64,000 nucleotides of DNA from assembly GCA_046351595.1 (NCBI GenBank), contig JAXLYE010000005.1, positions 620,001-684,000 of the forward strand. The letters run 5' to 3'. The translations under genes were made by a program, and so were the position numbers. How positions within the stretch are numbered: the first letter of the stretch is position 1; each line of letters opens with the position of its first letter. This DNA is from JAXLYE01 sp046351595. Lineage in GTDB: Bacteria > Myxococcota_A > Polyangia > Palsa-1104 > JAEUJZ01. Of this stretch, positions 43,816 through 52,200 are shown one piece after another. Below the pieces are notes generated by a model that was not told the DNA's origin, made no database searches, and saw nothing but the letters and a program-made list of their open reading frames with translations.

Positions 43816-44247
43816 CTAGCCGGCGAGCAGCATCAAGGCCGCCCGCACCGCCAGCGCCAGCAGCAGCAGCAGCGACGAGAGGGAGAAGAGCACGAAGCGC
43901 ACCTCGATCTTGTTGATCAGCGTCTGCACCAGGCTGTGGACCACGCGCAGCCCGACGTAGCCCCAGGCCAGCGCCAGATCCACGCCGCTCCCCTTGCCGA
44001 CCAGCGCCACCACGAGCGCGACCGCGTAGAACAGAGTCGGCTGCTCCATCAGGTGGTTGTAGTTGTCGGCCTTCCAGCGCACGCGCGCCGGCAGCTTCGC
44101 CATCTGCTCGCCGCGCGGCGCCTGCGGGTCGGGCCTCATCTTCGCCGCGCGCATCGCCGGCAGCCGCGTCGCGTACATCCAGGCCCAGATCACGAACGTC
44201 CACAGCACCAGGCCCATCACGGGCAACAGGAACGATTTGTCCACCAT
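43816..44247 (-). CDS. MAPEG-family membrane protein
   Basis: 143 residues from ATG 44247 (a GTG two codons upstream is an alternative). Four hydrophobic helices are evident, with MAPEG-type features: RWKADNYNHLMEQPTLFYAV at the end of the first loop and second helix, and a conserved Arg in YVGLRVVHSLVQ. Family members include glutathione-dependent enzymes of eicosanoid metabolism and many bacterial proteins of unknown substrate. Convergent with the kinase gene (43-base gap). Confidence 0.8.
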   Translation of the reverse strand: MVDKSFLLPVMGLVLWTFVIWAWMYATRLPAMRAAKMRPDPQAPRGEQMAKLPARVRWKADNYNHLMEQPTLFYAVALVVALVGKGSGVDLALAWGYVGLRVVHSLVQTLINKIEVRFVLFSLSSLLLLLALAVRAALMLLAG

Positions 44248-44406
44248 CGCCACAGCTTACGCCAGAGCCCCGCCGCGCTGCGACCTGCGCCGCTCTGCGC
44301 GCGTACCGCGCCGCGCTCCGCCCCGCCGTGATGCAAGGCACAGCCGGCGCGCGCCGGGTCCGTGCGGTCTGGCACGGAGGCTGCTTCTCCTACTCGTGCC
44401 GCTGGC

Positions 44407-44422
44407 TGGCGGCGCGGTTGCT
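44407..44422 (+). promoter_or_regulatory. Possible sigma-54 promoter of the receiver-domain gene
   Basis: TGGCGG (44407-44412) and TTGCT (44418-44422) have the correct spacing, with the -12 element perfect and the -24 element missing its AC. The start would be near 44434, 20 bases before the ATG. In GC-rich DNA this match is less secure than the ones at 21431, 33766 and 53335. Confidence 0.4.
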
Positions 44423-44453
44423 CGGCGAACCCCCTGCTCCCTGGAGGTTGCGT

Positions 44454-44873
44454 ATGCCTCGTTCCGGATCTCCCCCCTGGGCTCTCGTGGTCGAAGACGA
44501 CCCGCAGCTGCGCGAGCAGATCACGCGATGGATGCAGCTGGCGGGCCTGACCATCCACGCCGTCGGAGACGGGCAGGAGGCGCTGCGCCACCTGCTGCAC
44601 TCGCGCAGCCGCCCCTGTGTGATGCTGGCCGCGGTCGAGCTGCCGAACATCGACGGGCTCACGCTGCGCAAGCTGCTCCTGTTGCAGGCCGATCTCGCGC
44701 GCATCCCGTTTGTCCTGATGTCCGACGGCACCGACGGCTGGGCGACGCGGGCGCGCAGCGTGGGCGCGGTCGCCTGCCTGCAGAAGCCGTTCGGGAAGAG
44801 CGAGCTGCTCCGCCTGCTCACTCCCTACTTCCACCCGGCGGGCGCCGCGCTCGAGGGCCCCTCGGGATGTTAA
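44454..44873 (+). CDS. Stand-alone receiver domain lacking the phospho-acceptor Asp
   Basis: 139 residues from ATG 44454 with GGAGG seven bases upstream. The receiver fold is clear: acidic pocket VVEDDP at the start, ELPNIDG loop, switch Ser in VLMSDG, and the conserved Lys in CLQKPF. At the phospho-acceptor position (residue 60), where DxELP is expected, the protein reads AVELP, so Asp is replaced by Ala. It should not be phosphorylated normally and may act as a constitutive or ligand-type pseudo-receiver. No output domain. It is isolated, between the MAPEG gene and a kinase remnant. Partner unknown. Confidence 0.85.
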   Translation: MPRSGSPPWALVVEDDPQLREQITRWMQLAGLTIHAVGDGQEALRHLLHSRSRPCVMLAAVELPNIDGLTLRKLLLLQADLARIPFVLMSDGTDGWATRARSVGAVACLQKPFGKSELLRLLTPYFHPAGAALEGPSGC

Positions 44874-44877
44874 GAAT

Positions 44878-44901
44878 CGGTCCGCTCTCCTTTACGGACC
44901 G
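44878..44901 (+). terminator. Stem-loop after the receiver gene
   Basis: CGGTCCG (44878-44884) and CGGACCG (44895-44901) are perfect 7-bp arms four bases after the stop codon. A short CCTTTA lies in the loop and no long T-run follows, so it is terminator-like but unproven. Confidence 0.45.
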
Positions 44902-45078
44902 GTAACAAGGGATTCGCCTCGCAGATCCGGATCGGAGCACCGCCCGGCTCCGCGCAGACTCGGAGCGCTGCCGAAGCGGGCGCGCGCAGCGATGGAGCGC
45001 TCTCGCTGCGGCCCGTACCGTCCCGGCCCTCGTCAACCGCCCGGGAGATCGGGCCGCTTCGCAGTGCGGTACCGGGCG

Positions 45079-45111
45079 TCCCATTCCCGTTCCCATTCTC
45101 ATTCCCATTCC
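45079..45111. repeat. Hexanucleotide tandem repeat (TCCCAT)
   Basis: About five and a half copies of TCCCAT with two single-base variants, in the 400-base gene-free stretch 44874-45276. A further TTCCCATTCCCG follows near 45127. Simple repeats of this kind can vary in number; no coding frame crosses it convincingly. Confidence 0.6.
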
Positions 45112-45276
45112 GCATCGCCAAGATGACTTCCCATTCCCGATCTCAGCACTGCTGTGGAGGTTCTTCGCGAGGCGGTGCTGCGTGAAACCGGCCGCGCGTG
45201 CTTGACGGAGCGCGACTCCTGCCTGCGTCCGCTGCAGGATCCGCGACCCCCATCACAGCCTGTCTGTCGCACGATC

Positions 45277-45840
45277 GCGCTGTGTGGTGCCAACATCCTG
45301 ACCACCGACTCTGCGTCGGGGCCGCGGGCCAAGGTGCTCGACTTTGGCCTGGCCATCCCGCTGCCGCGCGAGCGGGGCGCGCACGCGATCGCCGGCACGC
45401 TGGTCTACCTGGCGCCCGAGATCCTGCAGGAGCGGCCGCCGAGCGAGGCGTCGGCTCTGTACGCACTCGGCATGATCGCCTTCGAGGTCCTGGCCGGGGG
45501 CCGGCACCCGCTGGAGCACGTCGAGCGGCAGGGTGTGCAGCCGCAGGTCGAGGCCATCTTGTCGCAGCCGGTCGACACCCGCGAGCTCGATGCGCCGGTC
45601 GCGCTGCGCGAGCTGGTGGCGCAGCGGCTCTGCCTCGATCCGGGGCAGCGGCCGGCCTCCGCCGCGCAGGTCGTGCACGCGCTCTACCGCGCGATCGGGC
45701 AGCCCGCGCCGGCCGAGGCGATCCTCATCCGCGAGAGCTACCTGCAGGCGGCCCAGTTCGTCGGTCGCGAGGGGGAGATGGAGGGCCTCACCGCGCACCT
45801 GCGGCGCGCGCTCAACTGCTTCCCGACCTGGACGCGGAGC
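45277..45840 (+). pseudogene. Fragment of a kinase-ATPase gene, truncated at both ends
   Basis: A recognisable kinase section starts abruptly at ANILTTDSASGPRAKVLDFGLA, lacking the N-lobe and the HRD loop, and continues through GTLVYLAPEI, ALYALGMIAFEVLAGG and LCLDPGQRPASAAQV. It then enters the first residues of a STAND-type ATPase (FVGREGEMEGL) and loses resemblance near 45835. The two intact kinase-ATPase-TPR genes in this window have the same order, so this is a remnant of a third. The frame happens to stay open past 46290, antisense to the SnoaL-like gene, which is not meaningful. No function expected. Confidence 0.75.
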
Positions 45841-45864
45841 TCGCAGCCTTCGATCCGTGAGCGC

Positions 45865-46290
45865 TCAGGTAGGCGGCGTGAAGAAGCGGCTCACAGACTC
45901 CTTGATCTTCCAGTCTCCGCGCACCTTCTTGTACTTGTCCTGGTAGCCGCCGTAGATGGGCACCACCGGAGCGTGCGGCGGCGTCTTGGGAACCATCTGG
46001 ATCTGGAAGTACCAGTCTCCGCTCGCGTCATCCCCCGAGACGTCGATGATCGGGCTCACGATGTAGTGCGTGCTCCACGCGGTACCCAGCGGCAGGATGT
46101 TCTGGAATGCGTTCAAGAGCTCGGTCCGGCCGGAGTAGCGGCCGAAGGGCCCGAGATCAAGGATGCCGTCGTCGGTAAACAGATCCGCGAGCGCCGTCGC
46201 CGAGGCCGCGCTGCCGCCGCTCCGGAACACTTCATCGGCGTAGCGGGCATAGCGCGCCTTGAGGACTTCAATCTCCCAGGTGTCAGACAT
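45865..46290 (-). CDS. SnoaL-like (NTF2-fold) protein
   Basis: 141 residues from ATG 46290 with a strong GGAAGGAA region upstream; an in-frame start at 46335 is weaker. The sequence follows the SnoaL-like pattern: N-terminal helix ALADLFTDDGILDLGPFG, the second helix TELLNAFQNI, then STHYIVSPIIDVSGDDASG, DWYFQIQMV and DKYKKVRGDWKIKES strands. Such proteins are small-molecule isomerases, hydrolases or binding proteins; catalytic residues cannot be assigned with confidence. A 299-base gap separates it from the divergent PAS-STAS gene. Confidence 0.82.
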   Translation of the reverse strand: MSDTWEIEVLKARYARYADEVFRSGGSAASATALADLFTDDGILDLGPFGRYSGRTELLNAFQNILPLGTAWSTHYIVSPIIDVSGDDASGDWYFQIQMVPKTPPHAPVVPIYGGYQDKYKKVRGDWKIKESVSRFFTPPT

Positions 46291-46589
46291 AATTCCTTCC
46301 TTTCCTCTTGCTCGGTAATGGTTCGAAGCAGACACAGACTCGGAACCCTGCCGCGTTCTGTGGGCAGCCCCCGTCTTCCTTGTTCACCGTCACAAGGCGA
46401 GCCGCGCTGCCCCCTCAGCGCACAGGCCAGCAGGCGCTTGACGTGTGAGGCACGACAACCACGTGACGCCTGCGACTGGGAGTATGGCATGATTGCCTCC
46501 AGCGCTGAATAGGAATGGCCTGGCGGACCTCTCACCTTGGCTGGTCGAACAACTGAAATAGGTAGACGCGGTGCGCAGAGGGGTCAGGG

Positions 46590-47807
46590 ATGAACGCGAC
46601 CTCGCTGCGGTTCCTCGTCGAGAACTGCCCGATCTGGCTGTCGCAGCATCACGCAGACGGGAGGTTTGTCGCAGCTTCCCCGGCCTGCGAGCAGCTGCTC
46701 GGCCGCAGCCAGAGCGAGCTCTCTGAGATCGAGCTGCCGCAGCTCGCCGACGAGGCCGATCGGCCCCGGCTGCGCAGCGCCTGGTCGCAGGTGTGCGCAT
46801 CACAAGGCGAGCCGGAGGTGCGCTTTCAGTACATCCGACCGGACGGTGAGGCGCGCGTGATCGCGGCCAAGCTGCGCCGGGTCGGCAGCCCGGCCTCCGA
46901 CGGGGGCAGCGAGCCGCCGCAGGTGATGTGCTGTGCTCGTGACGTCACCGCCGAGGTCGCGGCCGAGCGGGCGCGCGCCGAGCGGCTGGCGCAGGCCGAG
47001 CAGGCGGAGCGGCACCGCGACTTCCTGGCCCGCATGACGCCCGGTCTGATCTGGTTCGGCCCGGTCAAGCCCGACCTGTCCTCCTACCACGTCGAGTACA
47101 TGAGCGAGTACCTGTTCCGCGCCACCGGGTACACCGCCAAGCAGTGGCTGGAGACCCCGGGGTTCTGGCGCAGCATCCTCCACCCCGAGGATCGCGACCG
47201 CGTCCTGGCCGATGCGCCCGCGGCCATGGCAGAGGAGCGCGCGAGCATCCCCTACCGCATCTTCGCCAGCGACGGCCGCGTCATGTGGGTCCAGAGCCAG
47301 CTGTGCCTGGAGCGCAACACCGACGGCGTCCCGGTCCGGATGTACGGGCTGACGCTGGACATGACCGCGTTCCAACAGGCGCAAGAGGAGCGCATGGCGC
47401 TGCAGGAGGAGCTGGCGCGACAGGCGCAGCGCCTGCTGGAGCTGTCCACGCCGCTCATCCCGATCAGCGAAGAGGTCCTGGTGATGCCGGTCATCGGGAC
47501 GCTCGATCCGGCGCGCGCCCAGCACGCGCAGGAGACCGTACTCAGCTCGGTATCGGCGCTGCGCGCGCGCCGCGTCCTGATCGACCTGACCGGCGTCGGT
47601 CTCGTCGATCAGACCGCGGCCGCGGCGCTGCTGCGCATGGTGCAGGCGGTGCGGCTGCTCGGTGCGCAGGCGATCCTCACGGGCGTGCGGGCCGAGGTCG
47701 CGCGCGCCATCATCACGCTCGGGATCGATCTCTCTTCGCTGGCGACGCGCACCTCGCTGCGCGAGGCCATCGCCGAGTTCGTGACCGCGCGGCCCCAGCG
47801 CCGCTAG
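46590..47807 (+). CDS. PAS-PAS-STAS protein, RsbR-like sensor
   Basis: 405 residues. Two PAS domains (about residues 1-125 and 145-265; the second has the PAS fold motifs YLFRATGYTAKQWL, SILHPEDRDRV and DGRVMWVQSQ), a helical linker (EERMALQEELARQAQRLLEL) and a C-terminal STAS domain (about 280-405). The STAS domain keeps LIDLTGVGLVDQTAAAALL and ILTGVRAEVARAIITLG, so the Thr positions phosphorylated in RsbR/RsbS stressosome proteins are present (near residues 334 and 370). No RsbT-type kinase or phosphatase gene is nearby, so the partners are elsewhere. It probably senses a small ligand or redox state; cytoplasmic. Confidence 0.88.
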   Translation: MNATSLRFLVENCPIWLSQHHADGRFVAASPACEQLLGRSQSELSEIELPQLADEADRPRLRSAWSQVCASQGEPEVRFQYIRPDGEARVIAAKLRRVGSPASDGGSEPPQVMCCARDVTAEVAAERARAERLAQAEQAERHRDFLARMTPGLIWFGPVKPDLSSYHVEYMSEYLFRATGYTAKQWLETPGFWRSILHPEDRDRVLADAPAAMAEERASIPYRIFASDGRVMWVQSQLCLERNTDGVPVRMYGLTLDMTAFQQAQEERMALQEELARQAQRLLELSTPLIPISEEVLVMPVIGTLDPARAQHAQETVLSSVSALRARRVLIDLTGVGLVDQTAAAALLRMVQAVRLLGAQAILTGVRAEVARAIITLGIDLSSLATRTSLREAIAEFVTARPQRR

Positions 47808-47962
47808 CGTCGGCTCCGGAGTCCGTTGTCCGGATCTGGGCCAAGCGGTGGCCATTTTTGTCCATCCGATCCCCTGAACGTGTGACCTTCCTCGCTCTAC
47901 GCTGATTGCCAGATGAGCAGTCAGGTTCTGATTCCCAACGGGGTTCCTGCTCTGTGAAGGGG

Positions 47963-47982
47963 GCGCGGGAGCGCTCCCGCGC
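47963..47982. promoter_or_regulatory. 20-bp perfect palindrome upstream of the LysR-type gene
   Basis: GCGCGGGAGC is followed directly by its reverse complement GCTCCCGCGC. It sits in the 376-base gap 47808-48183 between the PAS-STAS gene and the LysR regulator gene, 200 bases from the latter. It may be an operator or a transcription-ending hairpin; no T-run follows. No gene was seen in the rest of the gap. Confidence 0.4.
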
Positions 47983-48183
47983 GCGAACGGAGTCCGGACC
48001 GCTGCTCCCGGTTCGCAGGTAGGGCGTACTCACGTACTACGTTTCCGGGTGGTCTCAGAGAGAACACGGACAGGCTGGCCCTATCTGCGTGATCCCGTCG
48101 GTGATGCGTGCCCTTCAAGGGTCCGTGGCCGGTCGGGATCGGCGCTGTGGATCTCGTCTGTTCGCCGCCCGCAGGGGGTCCTC

Positions 48184-49089
48184 ATGAACGTTACGGACTG
48201 GCTGAACTATCACCACCTCTATTACTTCTGGAAGGTCGCGCAGGAGGGCAGCCTGTCGCGCGCGGCCGAGCAGCTCCGCCTCTCGCACTCGACCCTCAGC
48301 ACCCAGATCCGCACGCTCGAGGGAGCGCTCGGCGGCGAGCTGTTCCTGCGCAGCGGCCGCGCGCTCTCGCTGACCGTACTGGGCAAGGACGTCCTGTCCT
48401 ACGCCAACGAGATCTTCCGCATCGGCGGCGAGCTGGTCGAGATGGCGGCGGGCCGCACGGTCGCCGCGCGCGTGCCGCTGCGGGTCGGCGTGGTCGCCGC
48501 GGTGCCGCGGTCCGTGGCCTATCGCTTCGTCGAGCCGGCCCTGCGCCTGCCGCTGGCCGCGCCGCTGTCGATCCGGCAGGATCGGTTCGAGAGCCTGCTC
48601 GAGGAGCTCGCGGCGGGTCGGCTGCACGTCATCCTGTCGGATCGGCCGCCGCCGCAGGGGTTCCCGGTCCACCTGTACTGCACGACGCTGTGGGAGGTCC
48701 CGATCCGGCTGTACGGGACGCAGGCGCTGTGCCGCCGCTACGCGCCGCAGTTCCCGGCCTCGCTGTCGGGCGCGCCGCTGCTGCTGCCGGCGCGGCTGTC
48801 GCGCCTGCGCCAGCTCCTGGACGAGTGGCTGAGCGAGCGCGGCGTGCAGATCGAGCTGGTCGGCGAGTTCGATGACGCGGACGCGCTGTGCCTGTTCGGC
48901 TGCGCCGGCCACGGCCTGTTCCCCGTGGGCACCGCGCTCTCGCCCGAGGTCGAGAAGCACCCCGAGGTGGTGCGCCTGGGCGAGCTGCCCGGGCTGAGCG
49001 ACCGCTTCTACGCCATCGCCACCGAGCGCCGCGTCCGCCGATCGGAGATGCGGCTGCTGCTGCAGGAGGCGGCACGGCCGCAGCGCTAG
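48184..49089 (+). CDS. LysR-family regulator, NhaR-like
   Basis: 301 residues from ATG 48184 after a GGGGG-type site; the longer frame from 48049 is not supported. The N-terminus NVTDWLNYHHLYYFWKVAQEGS and the winged helix-turn-helix (SRAAEQLRLSHSTLSTQIRTLE) closely match NhaR, including the unusual NYHHLYYFW start. The effector domain keeps NhaR-like stretches: LAAGRLHVILSD, LLLPARLSRLRQLLDEWL, VELVGEFDDADAL-type EIVGEFDDADAL, and FYAIATERRVR. In E. coli NhaR responds to sodium and controls an antiporter, but no antiporter gene is here, so the target is unknown. Confidence 0.88.
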   Translation: MNVTDWLNYHHLYYFWKVAQEGSLSRAAEQLRLSHSTLSTQIRTLEGALGGELFLRSGRALSLTVLGKDVLSYANEIFRIGGELVEMAAGRTVAARVPLRVGVVAAVPRSVAYRFVEPALRLPLAAPLSIRQDRFESLLEELAAGRLHVILSDRPPPQGFPVHLYCTTLWEVPIRLYGTQALCRRYAPQFPASLSGAPLLLPARLSRLRQLLDEWLSERGVQIELVGEFDDADALCLFGCAGHGLFPVGTALSPEVEKHPEVVRLGELPGLSDRFYAIATERRVRRSEMRLLLQEAARPQR

Positions 49090-49157
49090 AGCGGCCAGAG
49101 CGGCCAGAGTTGGCAGCGCTGCCAGAGCTGCCAGCGCTGCCAGCGCTGCCAGAGTTG
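49090..49157. repeat. Short tandem repeats after the LysR-type gene
   Basis: Overlapping copies of AGAGCGGCC and then of GCTGCCAGCGCT-type 9-base units (GCCAGCGCT, GCCAGAGCT) fill most of the space just after the stop codon. The units also pair with one another, so several alternative hairpins are possible. They may reflect slippage or act as a terminator. Confidence 0.5.
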
Positions 49158-49218
49158 AAGACCACGGCGCCCGCAGCACCGAGGCCCGACGCCCGGACGG
49201 GGAGCGCGGCGAGCCTGT

Positions 49219-49224
49219 TATAAT
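49219..49224 (+). promoter_or_regulatory. Perfect -10 hexamer upstream of the large kinase gene
   Basis: TATAAT, 52 bases before the ATG at 49276. No good -35 element lies 16-18 bases upstream, so it is at best a partial sigma-70-type promoter. Confidence 0.35.
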
Positions 49225-49275
49225 GGATCGGCCCAGCGGGTGTGCGGTGCCCGCGACGGGAGGCTCCAGGTCCCG

Positions 49276-52200
49276 ATGACGTCCACGCTCCCCCACAGCC
49301 TGCTCGCCGGCCGCTTCGAGGTGCTCGAGCAGGTCGGCAGCGGCGGGATGGGCACGGTCTACCGGGCGCTGGATCGGCAGACCGGGCAGGCGGCGGCGAT
49401 CAAGCTCCTCAGCACCGAGCGCCCGCAGGCGCCGGAGAGCGAGCGCTTCGAGCGCGAGGCGCGGCTCCTGGCCGAGCTCCGCCACCCGGCGATCGTCGGC
49501 TATGTCGCGCACGGCCTCGCCGCGGACGGACGCCCCTTCTTGGCCATGGAGTGGCTCGACGGCGAGGACCTGGCGCAGCGGCTGCGCAAGGGGCCGCTGT
49601 CGAGCGGCGAGGTCGTGCTCCTGCTCCGTCAGGTGGCTGCGGCGCTGGACTTCGCGCACCGCGCCGGCGTCATCCACCGCGATCTCAAGCCGTCCAACAT
49701 CTTCCTGCGCGGCGGCCACGTCGAGAGCGTAGCGCTGCTCGACTTCGGGGTCGCGCGGCGCACCCAGCGCTCGCTGCAGGTGACGCGCACGGGGTCGGTG
49801 ATCGGCACCCCGGAGTACATGGCGCCGGAGCAGGCGCGCGGCGAGCGGGAGCTCGGTCCCGCCGCCGACCTCTTCTCGCTGGGCTGCGTGCTGTACGAGT
49901 GCCTCGCCGGCGAGTCGCCGTTTGCGGCGGATCACGTCGCGGCGGTCCTGGCCAAGATCCTGTTCGCGCCGCCGCCGCCGCTGCGCAGCCCCGCGGGCGG
50001 AGTGCCGCCGGCGCTCGCGGAGCTCGTGACCTCGCTGCTGGCCAAGGATCCGGGCGAGCGGCCGCGCAGCGCGGGCGAGCTCCTCGCTCGGCTGGAGGAT
50101 CTCGCGCTCCCGACGGAGCCGCCGAGGTGCGCGGACGAGGTGGCGCCGCGCGCCAGCCTGGCCGACGGCGAGCAGCGCCTGCTCTCGGTGCTGGTCGGGA
50201 CGCCGGCGCTGCCGCCCGGGGACGAGGCGCGCACGCCCGATGCGGCGACGTCGCCACCGCTCGACCTCGCCGCGCTGCAGCGGACCGTGGCCCCGTACGG
50301 CGCGCGGCTCGAGGCGCTCACCGACGGCTCGCTCGTGGTGACGCTGGCGCCGGGGCTGGGCGGCGCGACCGAGCAGGTGGCGCACGCGATAAAGTGCGCG
50401 CTGATCCTGCGCGCGCGCTGCCCGGAGCTCGTCCTGGCGGTGGCGACCGGCCGCGGCGTCCTCGGCACCCGCCTGCCGGTCGGTGAGGTGCTGGATCGGG
50501 CCGGGCAGCTCCTGCGCTCGCAGCTCACGGGCGCGCGGCCGCCGTCCGAGCCGATCGTGATCGATGAAGTGACCGCGGGGCTCGTCGGCGGGCGCTACCT
50601 GCTGCAGCGCAGCGGCGGGCACTACACGCTGCAGGGCGAGGTCGCGAGCAGCGACCCTTCGCGCCCGCTGCTCGGCCGACCGACACCGTGCGTGGGGCGC
50701 GAGTCCGAGCTCGGGATCTTAGAGGGCGCGCTCCTGTCGTGCATCGACGAGGCGGCGCCGCGCGCGGTGCTGATCACCGGTGCGCCCGGTCTGGGCAAGT
50801 CGCGGCTGCGCCACGAGTTCCTGCGCCGCCTGGAGCAGCGCGGCCTCGCGGTGACGGTCTGGCTCGGTGCCTGCGATCCGCTGAGCCCTGGCTCGCCGTA
50901 CGGGCCGCTCAGCCGCGCCCTCCGCCAGCTCTGCCAGATCCGCGACGGCGAGACGCTGGCCGAGAAGCAGGACAAGCTGCACCGCCGCATCGCCGAGCAC
51001 CTGCCCGGACCCGAGGCGCGCCACGTCGCGGAGTTCCTCGGTGAGCTCTGCGGCGTACCGTTCTCCGTCGAAGGCAGCATCAAGCTGCGGGCAGCCAAGC
51101 AGGACCCGCGCCTGATGTCGGATCAGGTGACGCAGGCGTTCCTGCGCTTCCTGCAGGCCGAGTGCGACGCGAGCCCGGTGCTGCTCGTGCTCGAGGACCT
51201 GCAGTGGGGCGACGCGTTGACGACGCGGCTCATCGGCGCCGCGCTGCTCGGGCTGATCGAGGCGCCGCTCTTGGTCCTTGCGACCGCGCGCCCCGAGATC
51301 CACGAGCTGTTCCCGGGCCTGTGGGCCGGGCAGGTGCAGCCCCTGCCGCTGCGCCCCCTGCCGCGCAAGGCCAGCGAGCGCATGGCGCAGCAGTTCCTCG
51401 AGCGCCTGGCGTCCCCCGCGACCGTGGCGTGGATCGTCGAGCGCGCGGCCGGCAACCCGCTGTGGCTGGAGGAGCTGATCCGCTCGACCGCGGAGGGGAA
51501 CCACGACCAGGCGCCGCAGACCGTGATGGCGATGCTGCAGGCGCGCATCGGTCAGCTCGCGGGCGGCGCGCGCCAGGTGCTGCGCGCCGCGAGCATCTTC
51601 GGCGAGACGTTCTGGCAGGACGGCGTCGTGGCGCTGCTCGGTCCAGAGCAGCGCGAAGAGGTCGCGCAGCAGATCGACACGCTGCTGCAGCGGGAGCTCT
51701 TGGCCATCAATACCGACAGCCGCTTCCCGGAGCAGCGCGAGCTGCGCTTCCGCCACACGCTGATGCGCGAGGCCGCCTACAGCCTGCTCACCGAGGAAGA
51801 CAGGCTCCTCGGGCACCGCCTGGCCGGCGCCTTCCTCGAGCGCCACGGCGAGGGCGATCTCGGCGTCCTGGCCGAGCACGCGCGGCGCGGCGGCCAGCCC
51901 GAGCGCGCGGCGACGTTCTACTCGCACGCGGCCGAGAGCGCGCTCGCCCGCAACGACATCGGCGCGGCGCTGCGCTATGCGCAGGCCGGGCGCGCCTGCG
52001 CACCGAGCGGCGAGGCGCTGGGGCTGCTTCTGTGCATCGAGACGATGGCGAACAGCTGGGGCGGCGAGCTGCAGGTCGCGCGCACCGCCGGGCTGGAGGC
52101 GCTGCAGCTGCTGCCGCGCAGCAGCCGGCGCTGGTTCCAGACCATCCACGCGATGTGGCTGACGACGATCTACCTGGGCCAGTCCGAGCTGTTCGACACG

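Noticed and set aside
48115..50622. 835-residue minus-strand frame
   Set aside because: Antisense to the LysR and large kinase genes; composition (Arg/Ala-rich) is typical of a high-GC shadow frame.
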